Below the pieces are notes generated by a model. The model saw nothing but the letters and a program-made list of their open reading frames with translations, was not told where the DNA came from and ran no database searches. Shown piece by piece: positions 16,427-25,764 of a stretch of 64,000 bases of DNA. The position numbers were made by a program, and so were the translations under genes. Position 1 is the first letter of the stretch, and every line of letters starts with the position of its first letter. Source of the DNA: CAYLPU01 sp964385635 (GTDB taxonomy: Bacteria > Chloroflexota > Anaerolineae > B4-G1); NCBI GenBank assembly GCA_964385635.1, contig CAYLPU010000006.1, positions 1 to 64,000 on the forward strand. The letters run 5' to 3'.

Positions 16427-18382
16427 GTGAAAAAGTCTGCGAAAAAAGTCGTCGTAATCGGTTTTGATGCGGCCATCGTGCCGAGCATCTTACGTTTCAT
16501 CGAGGAAGGTCATTTGCCCAACCTGGCTCGGTTGATGAGAGAAGGAACCTTTGCCGATAATTGTCTGGTGCCCTTCCCCACCATCACGCCGCCTAACTGG
16601 ACGGCCATCTCGACAGGTGCCTCACTAGGCACACACGGCGTCACCTGCTACAACTTACATGATCCTGGCATGCCACTGGATGAAATCTACTTTGGGTGGC
16701 ACACCGACGGATGTCGTGCGGAGTTCTTCTGGGACGCGGCCGAACGGGTGGGTAAAACCACAATCGTGCTGAACTATCCCGTAAGCATGCCGCCGACGGC
16801 CAAGAAGAGCTTGTTTATCGGTGACTACCCTGAGTCAAAGGGTGAAGGCGGCGGATACCAGCATCTGACAATCATTGCCGCTGGACAGCTATTCGCCACC
16901 GATATGTATCCGGTAGCGACGGAGATCGATTTGGACAAGGCCGAAGGCTGGAAGAACGTTGAATTGCAGGCCGACGATCTCGAGGTGGAGCTGCCGCTAA
17001 AGTACCGCTGGGTGTCCCACCGTGTAGGCAAGATTGAGCCACAGACGTGGCACCTGCTGGTACAAAAAGGGCCCGAGGGTGTGTACGACCAGGTGCTGAT
17101 CAGTCCAACCAAGGATGCCGCCAGTGCATTTGGCTCGATCCATGCTGGTGAGTGGACCGAAAACTGCTATGCGGACTTTGACACTGCCAGCGGCGTACGG
17201 CGAGCAGTGTTCCGCTTCAAGCTGATGGAACTTTCTGAAGATGGGCGCGACGTGCGCATTTACCTCACCAGGCTGAACCCGGTGGACGGCTGGTCTTATC
17301 CAGCGGAGTTGGCCAGCGAGATCGTGTCGGACTTCATGCCTCTGGCAGGGGTTGGCTTCGAGGCCTATTCACTCGGTTGGATCGACATGCAGACCTTTGT
17401 CGAGTTATGCGAAATGCAGAACGCCTGGTACGCGGACGCGGCCACTCAGATCATGGCGAATCATGATTGGGATGCCTTCTTTATGCACGCGCACTGCCCA
17501 GACTTGTTGTACCACCTCGTGCTGGAGAGGGGGAGGTGGGGCAAGGAGACTACGCCGGATGGCGCCGTGACCGAACGAGAGCAGGAATGGATACAATACG
17601 AGCGCGCACTGTACATCAGCCTGGACAAAATGGTAGGTAGGATCGCAGAAGTGGCTGGCGAGAACGCACTTGTTGTGATCGTCAACGATCATGGTGCGGC
17701 ACCGGCACACACCGAGATTCACCTACCGGATCTGTTCATCGAGAAAGGGCTGACTGTCCTGAAGGAAGACGAGGAGACGGGACAGAAAACCATCGACTGG
17801 TCCAAGACCAAAGCGGTCTTTCAGCGCTCGGTATACATCTACGTGAACCTCAAGGGACGCGATCCAGACGGTATCGTGGAACCTGAAGATTACGATAAGG
17901 TGCGCGAGGAGATCATTAGCACGCTCTACGACTACACCGAGCCAAAGACGGGCCGCAAACCCGTGGCGTTTGCCTTGCGGAAGGAGGACGCGCTCATCCT
18001 TGGCCTCAAGGGCGATCGGGTGGGTGACGTGGTATATGCAATTCGCGAGGGATTCGGCGGCGATCGGTGCATCCATGGGCCAGTGCTTCCGACCGCAGAG
18101 TACGGTATGGGCAGCCTGAGAGGTCTTCTTCTCATGTCCGGCCCGGGCATTAAGAAGGGCTACCGTATGGAGCGTACCGCCTGGCTGCAAGATATTGTAC
18201 CCACCATCTGCTACTTGACGGGTACTCCGGTGCCAGCGCAGACGGAAGGAGGCATACTGTACCAGGCACTGGAGGAACCGAACGCGGTGCTCGAGGAGTT
18301 GAATAAGCTGTGCAAGAACTATCAGCGTCTGGAGGATGCCTACAGTCGTCAGCGCTCTTTGACGCACCAGTATAATCAGTAA
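16427..18382 (+). CDS. Alkaline-phosphatase-superfamily protein (type I phosphodiesterase/nucleotide pyrophosphatase-like)
   Basis: 651 residues. The start is GTG 16427 with AAGGAGGA 8 nt before; ATG 16422 is followed by an immediate stop. Metal-site segments are VVIGFDAAIV at the N-terminus, the nucleophile region FPTITPPNWTAISTGASLGT, HAHCPDLLYH and VVIVNDHGAA, with SGPGIKKGY and WLQDIVPTICYLTGTPVP near the end. Such proteins cleave phosphodiesters, phosphonates or sulfates. No signal peptide is seen, so it probably acts in the cytoplasm. It sits between the creatinase-like gene and the Pot-type importer; a second family member is at 57173. Confidence 0.85.
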   Translation: MKKSAKKVVVIGFDAAIVPSILRFIEEGHLPNLARLMREGTFADNCLVPFPTITPPNWTAISTGASLGTHGVTCYNLHDPGMPLDEIYFGWHTDGCRAEFFWDAAERVGKTTIVLNYPVSMPPTAKKSLFIGDYPESKGEGGGYQHLTIIAAGQLFATDMYPVATEIDLDKAEGWKNVELQADDLEVELPLKYRWVSHRVGKIEPQTWHLLVQKGPEGVYDQVLISPTKDAASAFGSIHAGEWTENCYADFDTASGVRRAVFRFKLMELSEDGRDVRIYLTRLNPVDGWSYPAELASEIVSDFMPLAGVGFEAYSLGWIDMQTFVELCEMQNAWYADAATQIMANHDWDAFFMHAHCPDLLYHLVLERGRWGKETTPDGAVTEREQEWIQYERALYISLDKMVGRIAEVAGENALVVIVNDHGAAPAHTEIHLPDLFIEKGLTVLKEDEETGQKTIDWSKTKAVFQRSVYIYVNLKGRDPDGIVEPEDYDKVREEIISTLYDYTEPKTGRKPVAFALRKEDALILGLKGDRVGDVVYAIREGFGGDRCIHGPVLPTAEYGMGSLRGLLLMSGPGIKKGYRMERTAWLQDIVPTICYLTGTPVPAQTEGGILYQALEEPNAVLEELNKLCKNYQRLEDAYSRQRSLTHQYNQ

Positions 18383-18420
18383 CTGTCAGGTATCGTGAGG
18401 GTCAAAGCCTTTCTGGAAGA

Positions 18421-18627
18421 GTCAAACGTACATTCTCAGAAGATCACACAATCATTCACCATGGCACAATAGGCGTGGGTGTGGGGTTGGCCATGACCGG
18501 CGCGGTATCGCCTATGGTGGCGGGGTGCCAGTCAATGGTTAAGAAACTAACAGTCCTCTCGGCCGAAGGTGATCCCAAGGCCATCAAGGTGGCTGAGAGG
18601 ATCTACGAGCACATAATGGAGGTTTAG
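18421..18627 (+). pseudogene. Unidentified coding remnant before the Pot-type permease
   Basis: An open frame of 69 codons from 18421, open further back to about 18379, has a protein-like C-terminus (GLAMTGAVSPMVAGCQ, then LSAEGDPKAIKVAERIYEHI) and stops 8 nt before the permease start. It has no convincing start codon or ribosome site, and the permease ribosome site (GGAGG) lies in its last codons. I do not recognise the family. It looks like the 3' end of a deleted gene. The 18383-18634 gap holds nothing else evident. Confidence 0.35.
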
Positions 18628-18634
18628 ATAGAAT

Positions 18635-20515
18635 ATGACCACCTCATCACTGTCTGCAGGTACTGCAGGGGGTAAAGTGAGCTTTTCCTTGCGGATTAGA
18701 GAGCGAATCCGGCAAACGGGCCTGACGCTCCTCATGGCTCCGGCGATCATCCATCTCCTTGTCTTCCTTGTCGTGCCTCTGATGCGGGCGCTGGTGCGCA
18801 GCGTGTTTGATCCTACGTTCACCACGCAACATTACGCGCGCTTTTTGGAGGCGGGTGTTTATCGCAGCATAATGGTCAGAACGTTTGTCAGGAGTCTTGA
18901 AGTCACTGTGATCTGTCTGGTTCTGGGCTATATCGTCGCCTATGTGATGAACCGATCCAGCCCGACTGTATCTGGTGTGCTGGCTATGCTGACGATATTT
19001 CCCTACTTTACGAACGTTCTCGTGCGCACGTTTGCCTGGATTGTGCTGCTGGGCAAGCAGGGTACGTTGAACGACCTATTGTTGAGGTTGGGGCTCATCA
19101 AGGATCCTTTGTCTTTGCTTTTCAGCACGACCAGCGCGATGATCGGCATGGTGCACATCATGCTGCCGGGCATGGTGCTGCTCATCTACACCGTCATGCG
19201 CGGCATTGATGTCAGCTTGGTGCAGGCGGCGCAGGGACTGGGGGCGACGCCCTTGCGGGCCTTTGTCACGGTGTTCCTTCCGCTGAGTATGCCGGGCGTG
19301 CTGGTGGGTTGCACGCTGACGTTCATTGGCATGCTGGGCATGTGGCTGGTGCCCATCATGCTGGGTGGGCGCCAGGATATTCTCGTCGCGGGCATTATCG
19401 AAATGCAGGTGAGCCAGTTTCTCAACGAGGGCTTTGCCTCGGCGATGTCCGCTGTTCTGTTTGTTGCAACACTGACCATGTACGCTCTTGCGGCGCGCTA
19501 CATTGGCATCAGCCGCATCTGGGGTGTCCAACTGAAGGCCACGGAGGGGCTGACCACTAAGGACGGTGACGATAGCCGTGCGGAACGCGTAGCAGCAGGT
19601 GGATGGCGTCGGCAGCTACGGCGGGCACAAGAAGGCTTGCAAACCCGCGTGCTCGACCCGGTCAGCAACTTTGTCTGGGCCAGTCTGGATCGTCTTGGAC
19701 GCGAGTCGCGTGGGGACAGGAGACACACACGGGTTGACCTGGAGCGATGGATCCCTAACATCCTGGCCGCTTTCATCATGATCTATCTCCTCGTGCCAGA
19801 ACTCGTCGTTATGCTCCTTTCGTTCAGTGGCCATCAAATCGTGCTCTGGCCGCCGGCTGACCTGGGTCTGAGGCAGTACAAGTTCTTCTTCAGTAGTAGA
19901 GACTGGATGCAGAGCCTGAGGACGGGTCTTTCCTTCGCCACGGTGACTATGTGCTTCTCCACAGTGGTGGGCACATTGACCGCTATCGGTCTGGTGCGTG
20001 GTCGATCGAGGCATAAGGAACTTCTCGTCGCTTTCATCCTGCTTCCGATGATTGTGCCTCCCATGGTCGAAGTTGTCGCCTACTATTTCACGAGCCTGCA
20101 ACTGGGGATCATCGCCAGTCCTGTGCTGGTCGTTCTCGGCCAGGCCAAATACTCGGTGCCTGTGATAGTGCTGTTGGTCGCCTCGAACTTGCAGGGCGTA
20201 GACCCGGCGCTGGAGGAAGCAGCCATGAATCTGGGGGCCAATCGGCTGCGCACCTTTTTCTCGGTGACTTTTCCCTTGATCCGACCGGGCATGATCGTCG
20301 CTGTTTTCCTAGCCTTCTTGTACTCTTTTGATGACTTGCTGGTGATGATTTTCATGGGCGGCGGCAAACATATCTCGCTGACTGCCCGCATGTGGGCCGA
20401 ATTGAAAGACAACATCACCCCTGTGCTGACTGTGGTTGCCGCACTGGAGATTATGCTGTCTATGCTTGTGCTGGTCATGATACTGATATACCAGGCGCGT
20501 CGCAGGCGTGCGTGA
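18635..20515 (+). CDS. Fused PotB-PotC-like ABC transporter permease
   Basis: 626 residues, twice the usual size. Two complete inner-membrane permease units are fused: the first carries its EAA loop near residues 195-215 (VQAAQGLGATPLRAF), the second near 525-545 (LEEAAMNLGANRLRTFF). A hydrophilic linker of about 80 residues (roughly 310-380) joins them. Homologues are the separate PotB and PotC subunits of spermidine/putrescine-type importers, which also carry other cationic or amine solutes. It forms one transcription unit with the ATPase and binding protein that follow. Fusion fixes the 1:1 ratio of the two halves. Confidence 0.92.
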   Translation: MTTSSLSAGTAGGKVSFSLRIRERIRQTGLTLLMAPAIIHLLVFLVVPLMRALVRSVFDPTFTTQHYARFLEAGVYRSIMVRTFVRSLEVTVICLVLGYIVAYVMNRSSPTVSGVLAMLTIFPYFTNVLVRTFAWIVLLGKQGTLNDLLLRLGLIKDPLSLLFSTTSAMIGMVHIMLPGMVLLIYTVMRGIDVSLVQAAQGLGATPLRAFVTVFLPLSMPGVLVGCTLTFIGMLGMWLVPIMLGGRQDILVAGIIEMQVSQFLNEGFASAMSAVLFVATLTMYALAARYIGISRIWGVQLKATEGLTTKDGDDSRAERVAAGGWRRQLRRAQEGLQTRVLDPVSNFVWASLDRLGRESRGDRRHTRVDLERWIPNILAAFIMIYLLVPELVVMLLSFSGHQIVLWPPADLGLRQYKFFFSSRDWMQSLRTGLSFATVTMCFSTVVGTLTAIGLVRGRSRHKELLVAFILLPMIVPPMVEVVAYYFTSLQLGIIASPVLVVLGQAKYSVPVIVLLVASNLQGVDPALEEAAMNLGANRLRTFFSVTFPLIRPGMIVAVFLAFLYSFDDLLVMIFMGGGKHISLTARMWAELKDNITPVLTVVAALEIMLSMLVLVMILIYQARRRRA

Positions 20516-20608
20516 AGGCACGTATTGGACGCGAATGAAGCACGTTGGCTGCACTGTCACGCGCACGTCACATATCGCATTCTGTGCACACACGATGAGG
20601 AGTGTCAA

Positions 20609-21727
20609 ATGAATAATAGTAAAGGGTACCAGAAGGGGACGGAGGGGGGTGCTACGAGTGTACGCCTTGAGGGGATTACCAAGACGTTTGGCTCTGTGGT
20701 AGCAGTAGACGGCCTGACACTGGAGATCGAATCTGGGGAGTTTCTAACGCTGCTTGGGCCTAGTGGATCGGGCAAAACCACGACGTTGCGCATCATCTCC
20801 GGGTTTGAGCATCCGACAGAAGGCGAGGTGCTGATAGGCGATACGCCCGTGACCTACATTCCGCCTCATAGGCGTGAAGTGGGTCTGGTGTTCCAGAACT
20901 ATGCTCTGTTCCCGCATATGACGGTGTTCGACAACGTGGCCTTTGCGCTGCGGATGCGTCGGATGAGTCGCAAAGAGATAGAACGCAGGGTAGCAGCCAC
21001 GCTGGAGCTTGTACAGCTTGAAGGCTATGGCAATCGTCTGCCCAAGCAGTTGAGCGGGGGGCAGCAGCAGCGCGTAGCTGTGGCGCGTGCGCTGGTGTTC
21101 AACCCGTCGGTGCTCTTGCTTGATGAGCCACTGGGCGCTCTGGACAAAAAGCTGCGCGAGAGCATGCAGATCGAGCTGAAGCAGATGCACCGAAAGTTGA
21201 CAACGACGATGATTTATGTGACCCACGACCAGCAAGAAGCACTGGTCATGTCGGATCGTATCGCTGTAATGAATGAAGGACGCATCGAACAGTTGGGTTC
21301 CCCGGTAGAGATCTATGAGAACCCTGCGAACCGGTTCGTTGCCGACTTTATCGGTCTGTCGAATTTCCTGATCGGACGGGTCACGGCGGTCGCTGAGGGC
21401 GAATGTGCAGTCGAGACCGCGGATGGGTGCATGTTCAGGTTACCGGCGGTGGATGGGCTGGCTCTCGACGAGAGTGTCATTGCCAGTCTGCGTCCTGAGA
21501 AACTGTTCTTCATTACCGGGCCAGACATAGACGCCAGTTGCAGTCTCTTCGAAGGAGAGGTTACGGAGAGCATCTACTTGGGCGAGGCGACCCTGTATCA
21601 GGTCGACATCGGCGCTCGTGGAAAACTTGAGGTAAAGCAGCAGAATCGGGAGGGCATGCCTACCTATCGCATTGGCGATCGTGTTAGAGTTGGATGCAGG
21701 CCAGGTGACATCAACGTAGTGAGTTAG
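20609..21727 (+). CDS. PotA-like ABC transporter ATP-binding protein
   Basis: 372 residues. Walker A GPSGSGKTT, signature LSGGQQQRVAVARAL, Walker B LLLDEPLGALD, switch His in YVTHDQQEAL, and a C-terminal TOBE-type regulatory domain (about 280-370) typical of PotA/FbpC/MalK ATPases. ATG 20609 with a GAGGAG ribosome site is preferred over an in-frame codon at 20525. The 20516-20608 gap has no other feature. It energises the fused permease just upstream. Confidence 0.95.
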   Translation: MNNSKGYQKGTEGGATSVRLEGITKTFGSVVAVDGLTLEIESGEFLTLLGPSGSGKTTTLRIISGFEHPTEGEVLIGDTPVTYIPPHRREVGLVFQNYALFPHMTVFDNVAFALRMRRMSRKEIERRVAATLELVQLEGYGNRLPKQLSGGQQQRVAVARALVFNPSVLLLDEPLGALDKKLRESMQIELKQMHRKLTTTMIYVTHDQQEALVMSDRIAVMNEGRIEQLGSPVEIYENPANRFVADFIGLSNFLIGRVTAVAEGECAVETADGCMFRLPAVDGLALDESVIASLRPEKLFFITGPDIDASCSLFEGEVTESIYLGEATLYQVDIGARGKLEVKQQNREGMPTYRIGDRVRVGCRPGDINVVS

Positions 21728-21776
21728 AGCGAATGCTTATCCGCTTCCGGTGCCTGTGTCTGCAATAGAATTCCGT

Positions 21777-21789
21777 GAAAGGGGGTGAT
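21777..21789 (+). promoter_or_regulatory. Extended anti-SD-complementary element in the PotD-like leader
   Basis: GAAAGGGGGTGAT, one base from the copy at 949-961, lies 185 nt before the binding-protein start. The only ATG after it (ATG TAG) stops at once. The same 246-nt leader also has an inverted repeat CTAGGATC (21856-21863) / GATCCTAG (21939-21946) that could form a basal stem. Confidence 0.45.
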
Positions 21790-21973
21790 GTAGCATACGG
21801 CTGTTCGAGGAGTAGTCCGTAGTGGCTAGTGGGTTGCACGCACGGTCGGTCTGTACTAGGATCTCCGGTTGTGAGGTTTCGGGGATGCGAAACTGCGTGG
21901 GTCATACCACGACTGCCCGATGCGGAAAAGGAAAAGTGGATCCTAGAAATGCATAGATAAGGAGGCATTTGAA

Positions 21974-23107
21974 ATGACCACGAATCGCAGAGTATGGTTG
22001 ACAGTAGCGCTGGGTATTTGTGTTGTCCTCGTGCTAGGCACGGCTTGTGGTGGGCCTGCGCCGACGGAACAGAAACCTACCGAGGCAGCGCAGCCTACCG
22101 AGGAAGAGGACAAGGGCGTGGTGGTGCCGGCTCACTGGGGTGGCGCCGCGGGTGAAGTAGCTCGCAAGCAATATGACAGTTTCGAGGAGGAAACCGATAC
22201 CAAGGTCAACGATGTCACCATGGTTACCGGAGAGGTGCTGGCCAAGATGTCCGCCATGCAATCCACGGGCCAATGGCAATGGGACCTGGTTGAGGTAGAA
22301 CCTTTCGTGATCTATCAGCGAGAGTTCGAGAATGCCTGGGCGGATATTGATTACAGCTTGTGGGATGAAGCAGACTTGGAGGCAATGCCGGAGGAGCATC
22401 GCCAAAAGGACAGGGTAAGAAATTCTTTGGGATCCCTTCGGTTCTGCTGGAATCCGGATGAGTTCGAGAAAGGTCCAGAAGGCTGGGTGGATTTCTATGA
22501 CACAGAGCGGTTTCCGGGCAAAAGGGCCGTGACCGACTTTGCTAACTATGTGCTGGAGGGGGCCCTGCTGGCTGATGGCGTCGCACCCGAGGACTTGTAC
22601 CCGCTGGACTACGATCGGGCCTTGGCAAAGATGGACACGATCGCTGACGATCTTGTGTTCTTCGTCGGAGGACCTCCCGGTATAGAACTGCTGGTCAACG
22701 GTGAGGTATCGCTCGTCTTCACGTGGAGTCCGGCCATCTTCCGCGCCATCGATTCCGAAGCCAACATTACTTGGGGCCTCGGTCAATGCCCCGCCTACGG
22801 CGGCTTCCTAGTGATTCCCAAGAATTCACCAAACCCGGAGAATGCGCAAAAGCTAATGGCCTACCTGAACCGTGCCGACGTTGTGTGGAAGGCCATTGTA
22901 GCGACCGGCGGTTCGCCCACGAACGCAAATGCCCTGCCGTACATTACGGATGAAAAGGCCCTGGCTCGAATGGTAACGACGCCAGAAAACATCTCCAAAA
23001 TGTACTTCCCCGACTACGAGTGGTACGCGGAGATAGACCCGGACACCGGCTTGTCAAATGATGAGGTCGCACGCGAGAAACTCGAGGAATGGAAGTTGAC
23101 GCACTAG
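21974..23107 (+). CDS. PotD/family-1 extracellular solute-binding lipoprotein
   Basis: 377 residues. N-terminal signal with Cys25 (LGTAC, a slightly atypical lipobox), then a Pro/Thr/Glu linker. The mature part has the spermidine/putrescine- and iron-type binding fold: AHWGGAAGEVARKQYDSFEE, SLGSLRFCWNPDEF, WVDFYDTERFPGKRAV, and GGFLVIPKNSPNPENAQKLM. A strong AAGGAGG precedes the ATG. It completes the importer with the fused permease and ATPase. The GWVDFYDTERFPGKR region is typical of PotD-like proteins, so an amine or other cation is likely, though the ligand is not proven. Confidence 0.88.
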   Translation: MTTNRRVWLTVALGICVVLVLGTACGGPAPTEQKPTEAAQPTEEEDKGVVVPAHWGGAAGEVARKQYDSFEEETDTKVNDVTMVTGEVLAKMSAMQSTGQWQWDLVEVEPFVIYQREFENAWADIDYSLWDEADLEAMPEEHRQKDRVRNSLGSLRFCWNPDEFEKGPEGWVDFYDTERFPGKRAVTDFANYVLEGALLADGVAPEDLYPLDYDRALAKMDTIADDLVFFVGGPPGIELLVNGEVSLVFTWSPAIFRAIDSEANITWGLGQCPAYGGFLVIPKNSPNPENAQKLMAYLNRADVVWKAIVATGGSPTNANALPYITDEKALARMVTTPENISKMYFPDYEWYAEIDPDTGLSNDEVAREKLEEWKLTH

Positions 23108-23181
23108 TCACCGCGGCGCAAAGTGGCCAGCGGCGATCCGGACAGTGTGAGCATTCTGAGGTAACCAAAAGCCGTACAGAA

Positions 23182-23221
23182 GGGTGCGGTCTGACAACGA
23201 ATCGGTGTTCAGGCCGCACCC
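23182..23221 (+). terminator. Hairpin after the PotD-like gene
   Basis: GGGTGCGG-T-CTGA pairs with TCAG-G-CCGCACCC (13-bp stem with one G-T pair, 14-nt loop). No T-tract follows, so it may stabilise the upstream mRNA end or attenuate rather than fully terminate; AOR2 starts 81 nt later. Confidence 0.5.
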
Positions 23222-23301
23222 TGCGATCAAGTTCACTACTCAGAGAAGAGCAAAGCGAGATTGGTCGTTTTGCTGTGCCGTAAAACATGCGGAGAAACTC
23301 A

Positions 23302-25155
23302 ATGGAGCACGGGTATCATGAACGCTTGCTGTGGATAGATTTGACGGAAGGAAGTTCCAAGATTGAGCCCCTGGAGGGAACTCTCATCGAGAACTATATC
23401 GGTGGCAAGGGCTTCGGTGCACGTTTGCTGTGTGACACGGTTAAGGATAAAACCGACGCCTTCGACCCGTCTAACCTCCTGATGTTCCTGCCCGGACCCC
23501 TGACGGGCACGGTGGCTCCCTCGATGCGCGAGGTGATTGTCTTCAAATCCCCTTTGACTGGAACGTATGGCGATTCGTTCCACGGCGGGACCTTGGGCCC
23601 CGAGATCAAGTATGCCGGTTATGATGGCATCGTCATCACCGGTCGGGCCAATGCGCCTGTCTATCTCTACATTGATGACGATCAGGTGGAGGTCAGGGAT
23701 GCTGCTTTTCTGTGGGGCAAGGACACTTATCAGACCTACGAGAGCCTCTACGAGGAACTGAGAGACCGCACCTTCAAGATTGCCTGCATCGGCCCAGCGG
23801 GCGAAAACCTGGTACGCTTCGCCTTGATCGACGCTACGCCCCATCGCCAGGCCGGCCGCTGCGGCGGCGGGGCGGTGATGGGTTCCAAGAATCTCAAGGC
23901 CATCGTCGTGCGAGGAACTCATCGTTTGACTGTGGCCCAGCCGGAGCGTTTCCTGTCGGCCGTGCGTATGTCCTGGGAACAGATCAGGGGTAGGCCGAAG
24001 GTGAGCATCGTTACAGAGTTAGGGACACTAAATTGCTTTGAAGCCCATAGCGACCTGGCCCTCTTCCCTGTCTACAACGCCAGGCAGGCTTCCTTTCCGG
24101 GGGCAGGCAAGATAGATGGGGTGATACACCATAAACACATCTGGCTGCGCAATACGGCCTGCATGGGCTGTATCATCGCCTGTAGCAAGATCGGCGTTCT
24201 GCGCCGTGGTCCTCATAAGGGCACCGTCTGCGAAAACGTGGAGTACGAGAGCCTCGCCTTGATGGGCAGCAACTTGGGAATCGACCATCTTGAGGGAGTA
24301 GCCTATGCCTGTCACCTATGCGATGTGCTGGGCCTGGACACCATATCCGCCGGTGGAGTGATCGGCTTCGCCATGGAGGCGTTGGAACGGGGCCACCTGC
24401 GGCCGGAGGACGTAGATGGCTTGGATCTCAAGTTCGGTTCATATAAGGCGGTGCACCGTGTTCTGGAGATGATCGCCTTTCGGCAGGGAATTGGTGACGT
24501 CTTGGCCGAGGGCGTGAAACGCGCCGCGGAACAAGTCGGTCAGGATTCGTACAAGTACGCCGTACACACCAAGGGGCTGGAGATGCCTGGTTACGACCCG
24601 CGCGGGTTGCCTGGCCACGGTCTGGGCTACATGACCGGCGACAAAGGTGGCGAGCACACGCAAGGTTACATGGTAGGTTACGAGGCCTGGGGAGGAACCT
24701 GGCGCGGTCGCAAGTTCGAGCGTTTCGGCGTAGAAGGCAAGGCTGAAGTTCTGGTCTGGCTGCAGAACCGTCAGGTCGGGACTAATACATTGGTCAAGTG
24801 CGACTTTACCGGCATTGCGCTCGAAACCTTTGCCGAGATGTTGAGCGCGGTCACCGGCACTGAGTACACAGCCGAGGACATCAACCTCGTGGGTGAGCGC
24901 ATCTACAACTTGACGCGGCTGTTCAACCTGCGCGAGGGTTTCACCCGCAAGGACGACGATGTGGCCTATCGCTGCCGCGAGGATCCATTACCCGACGAAC
25001 CGGTCAAGGGCCGCCGATTGACCCGCGAGGACCTGGACTATATGCTGGATGACTATTACCAGATCCGGGGCTGGGACGAGCAAGGCGTGCCAACGCCGAA
25101 GAAGCTGAAAGAACTGGGGCTGGAGGCAGACGGGCAACACCTAGGCATCCTGTGA
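23302..25155 (+). CDS. Tungsten aldehyde:ferredoxin oxidoreductase family protein (AOR2)
   Basis: 617 residues, nearly identical to AOR1 over most of its length at both protein and DNA level. It keeps the cluster ligands (CMGCIIAC and the distant LVKCDF) and the DxxGLD motif. Differences concentrate in one patch (GRPKVSIVTELGTLNCFE against RGAEMHGFTETGTLGGFD) and in the loop after the last Cys, where AOR1 has an extra Gly/Ser-rich insertion. Both may line the substrate channel. ATG 23302 with GGAG is preferred over ATG 23287. Similarity continues for about 12 nt past the stop and into an MttB trace, showing a segmental duplication. Confidence 0.93.
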   Translation: MEHGYHERLLWIDLTEGSSKIEPLEGTLIENYIGGKGFGARLLCDTVKDKTDAFDPSNLLMFLPGPLTGTVAPSMREVIVFKSPLTGTYGDSFHGGTLGPEIKYAGYDGIVITGRANAPVYLYIDDDQVEVRDAAFLWGKDTYQTYESLYEELRDRTFKIACIGPAGENLVRFALIDATPHRQAGRCGGGAVMGSKNLKAIVVRGTHRLTVAQPERFLSAVRMSWEQIRGRPKVSIVTELGTLNCFEAHSDLALFPVYNARQASFPGAGKIDGVIHHKHIWLRNTACMGCIIACSKIGVLRRGPHKGTVCENVEYESLALMGSNLGIDHLEGVAYACHLCDVLGLDTISAGGVIGFAMEALERGHLRPEDVDGLDLKFGSYKAVHRVLEMIAFRQGIGDVLAEGVKRAAEQVGQDSYKYAVHTKGLEMPGYDPRGLPGHGLGYMTGDKGGEHTQGYMVGYEAWGGTWRGRKFERFGVEGKAEVLVWLQNRQVGTNTLVKCDFTGIALETFAEMLSAVTGTEYTAEDINLVGERIYNLTRLFNLREGFTRKDDDVAYRCREDPLPDEPVKGRRLTREDLDYMLDDYYQIRGWDEQGVPTPKKLKELGLEADGQHLGIL

Positions 25156-25191
25156 GTTCCAGGCTTATGATCATGGCGAGAGGAGGGGTAC

Positions 25192-25230
25192 CAGGGTATT
25201 CGTCTCTGTGATGCCATGCCCGATTCTGCG
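25192..25230 (+). pseudogene. Trace of a second MttB-type gene
   Basis: Shortly after AOR2 a stretch encoding QGIRLCDA matches codons of the MttB-type gene after AOR1 (about 12429-12455) almost base for base, mostly with third-position changes. The rest of the gene is gone. This is the position expected if AOR plus MttB were duplicated together. Short, so confidence is limited. Confidence 0.4.
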
Positions 25231-25240
25231 ACGCTGAGCA

Positions 25241-25541
25241 ACCATTTGGCTGTTATGGACTTTCTTTCAGACGATACCGCGGGAAATAGAGGATGCTGCT
25301 AAGATCAATGGAGCAGGACGGGTCAGAGTCTTGGGTAGCATATTCTTACCTTTGGCAGCACCGGGGATTGCAGCGAGCGGTACTCTCACATTCATCTCCT
25401 CGTGGAATAACTAGCTATTCTCATCTGTGATGGGAGGTCATACTCGCTTCAAATGAAGTCATGACCTTCATGGTCTTTATCCTCCTTGCTCTATTTTACA
25501 GACAGCTCCTCAAGGGGTTCTCGGCAGCCTACCTCAGGTGA
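25241..25541 (+). pseudogene. Decayed MalG-type sugar ABC permease fragment
   Basis: In one frame 25241-25409 encodes a textbook EAA loop of carbohydrate permeases (FFQTIPREIEDAAKINGAG then FLPLAAPGIAASGTLTF) and is cut by TAG after SSWNN. Further on, another frame encodes a MalG-like C-terminus (LLALFYRQLLKGFSAAYLR, stop at 25541). The start, several helices and the frame are lost. It shows that a sugar importer once stood here. Confidence 0.75.
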
Positions 25542-25567
25542 ACCCGTTTCGGGCTAGGAGGAACTCT

Positions 25568-25596
25568 CTGAACATTAGGGAGCATGAGCGTATAAT
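25568..25596 (+). promoter_or_regulatory. Candidate promoter for the transhydrogenase gene
   Basis: Perfect TATAAT at 25591-25596 with a weak CTGAAC 17 nt upstream. It lies 170 nt before the start at 25765 and after the pseudogene, where a new transcription unit would be expected. Confidence 0.4.
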
Positions 25597-25764
25597 AGTA
25601 TCTCACTCTGCTACGTCTGCTAGAGGTGAACGATGGTGAGCCAGAAACTCTGCTTTGCTCCATTTCCGGTTCATCTATGTATGTCGTGCAGATTGTTTAG
25701 ATGACCAACTTGCAACAGGCTTTTGAGCTTTCCGAGAGCTCTCTGTATCAGGGAGGTGAAGCCA

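Noticed and set aside
21777..21792. Translated leader peptide after GAAAGGGGGTGAT
   Set aside because: The only start codon is followed at once by a stop, and the other two copies have no start codon at usable distance.
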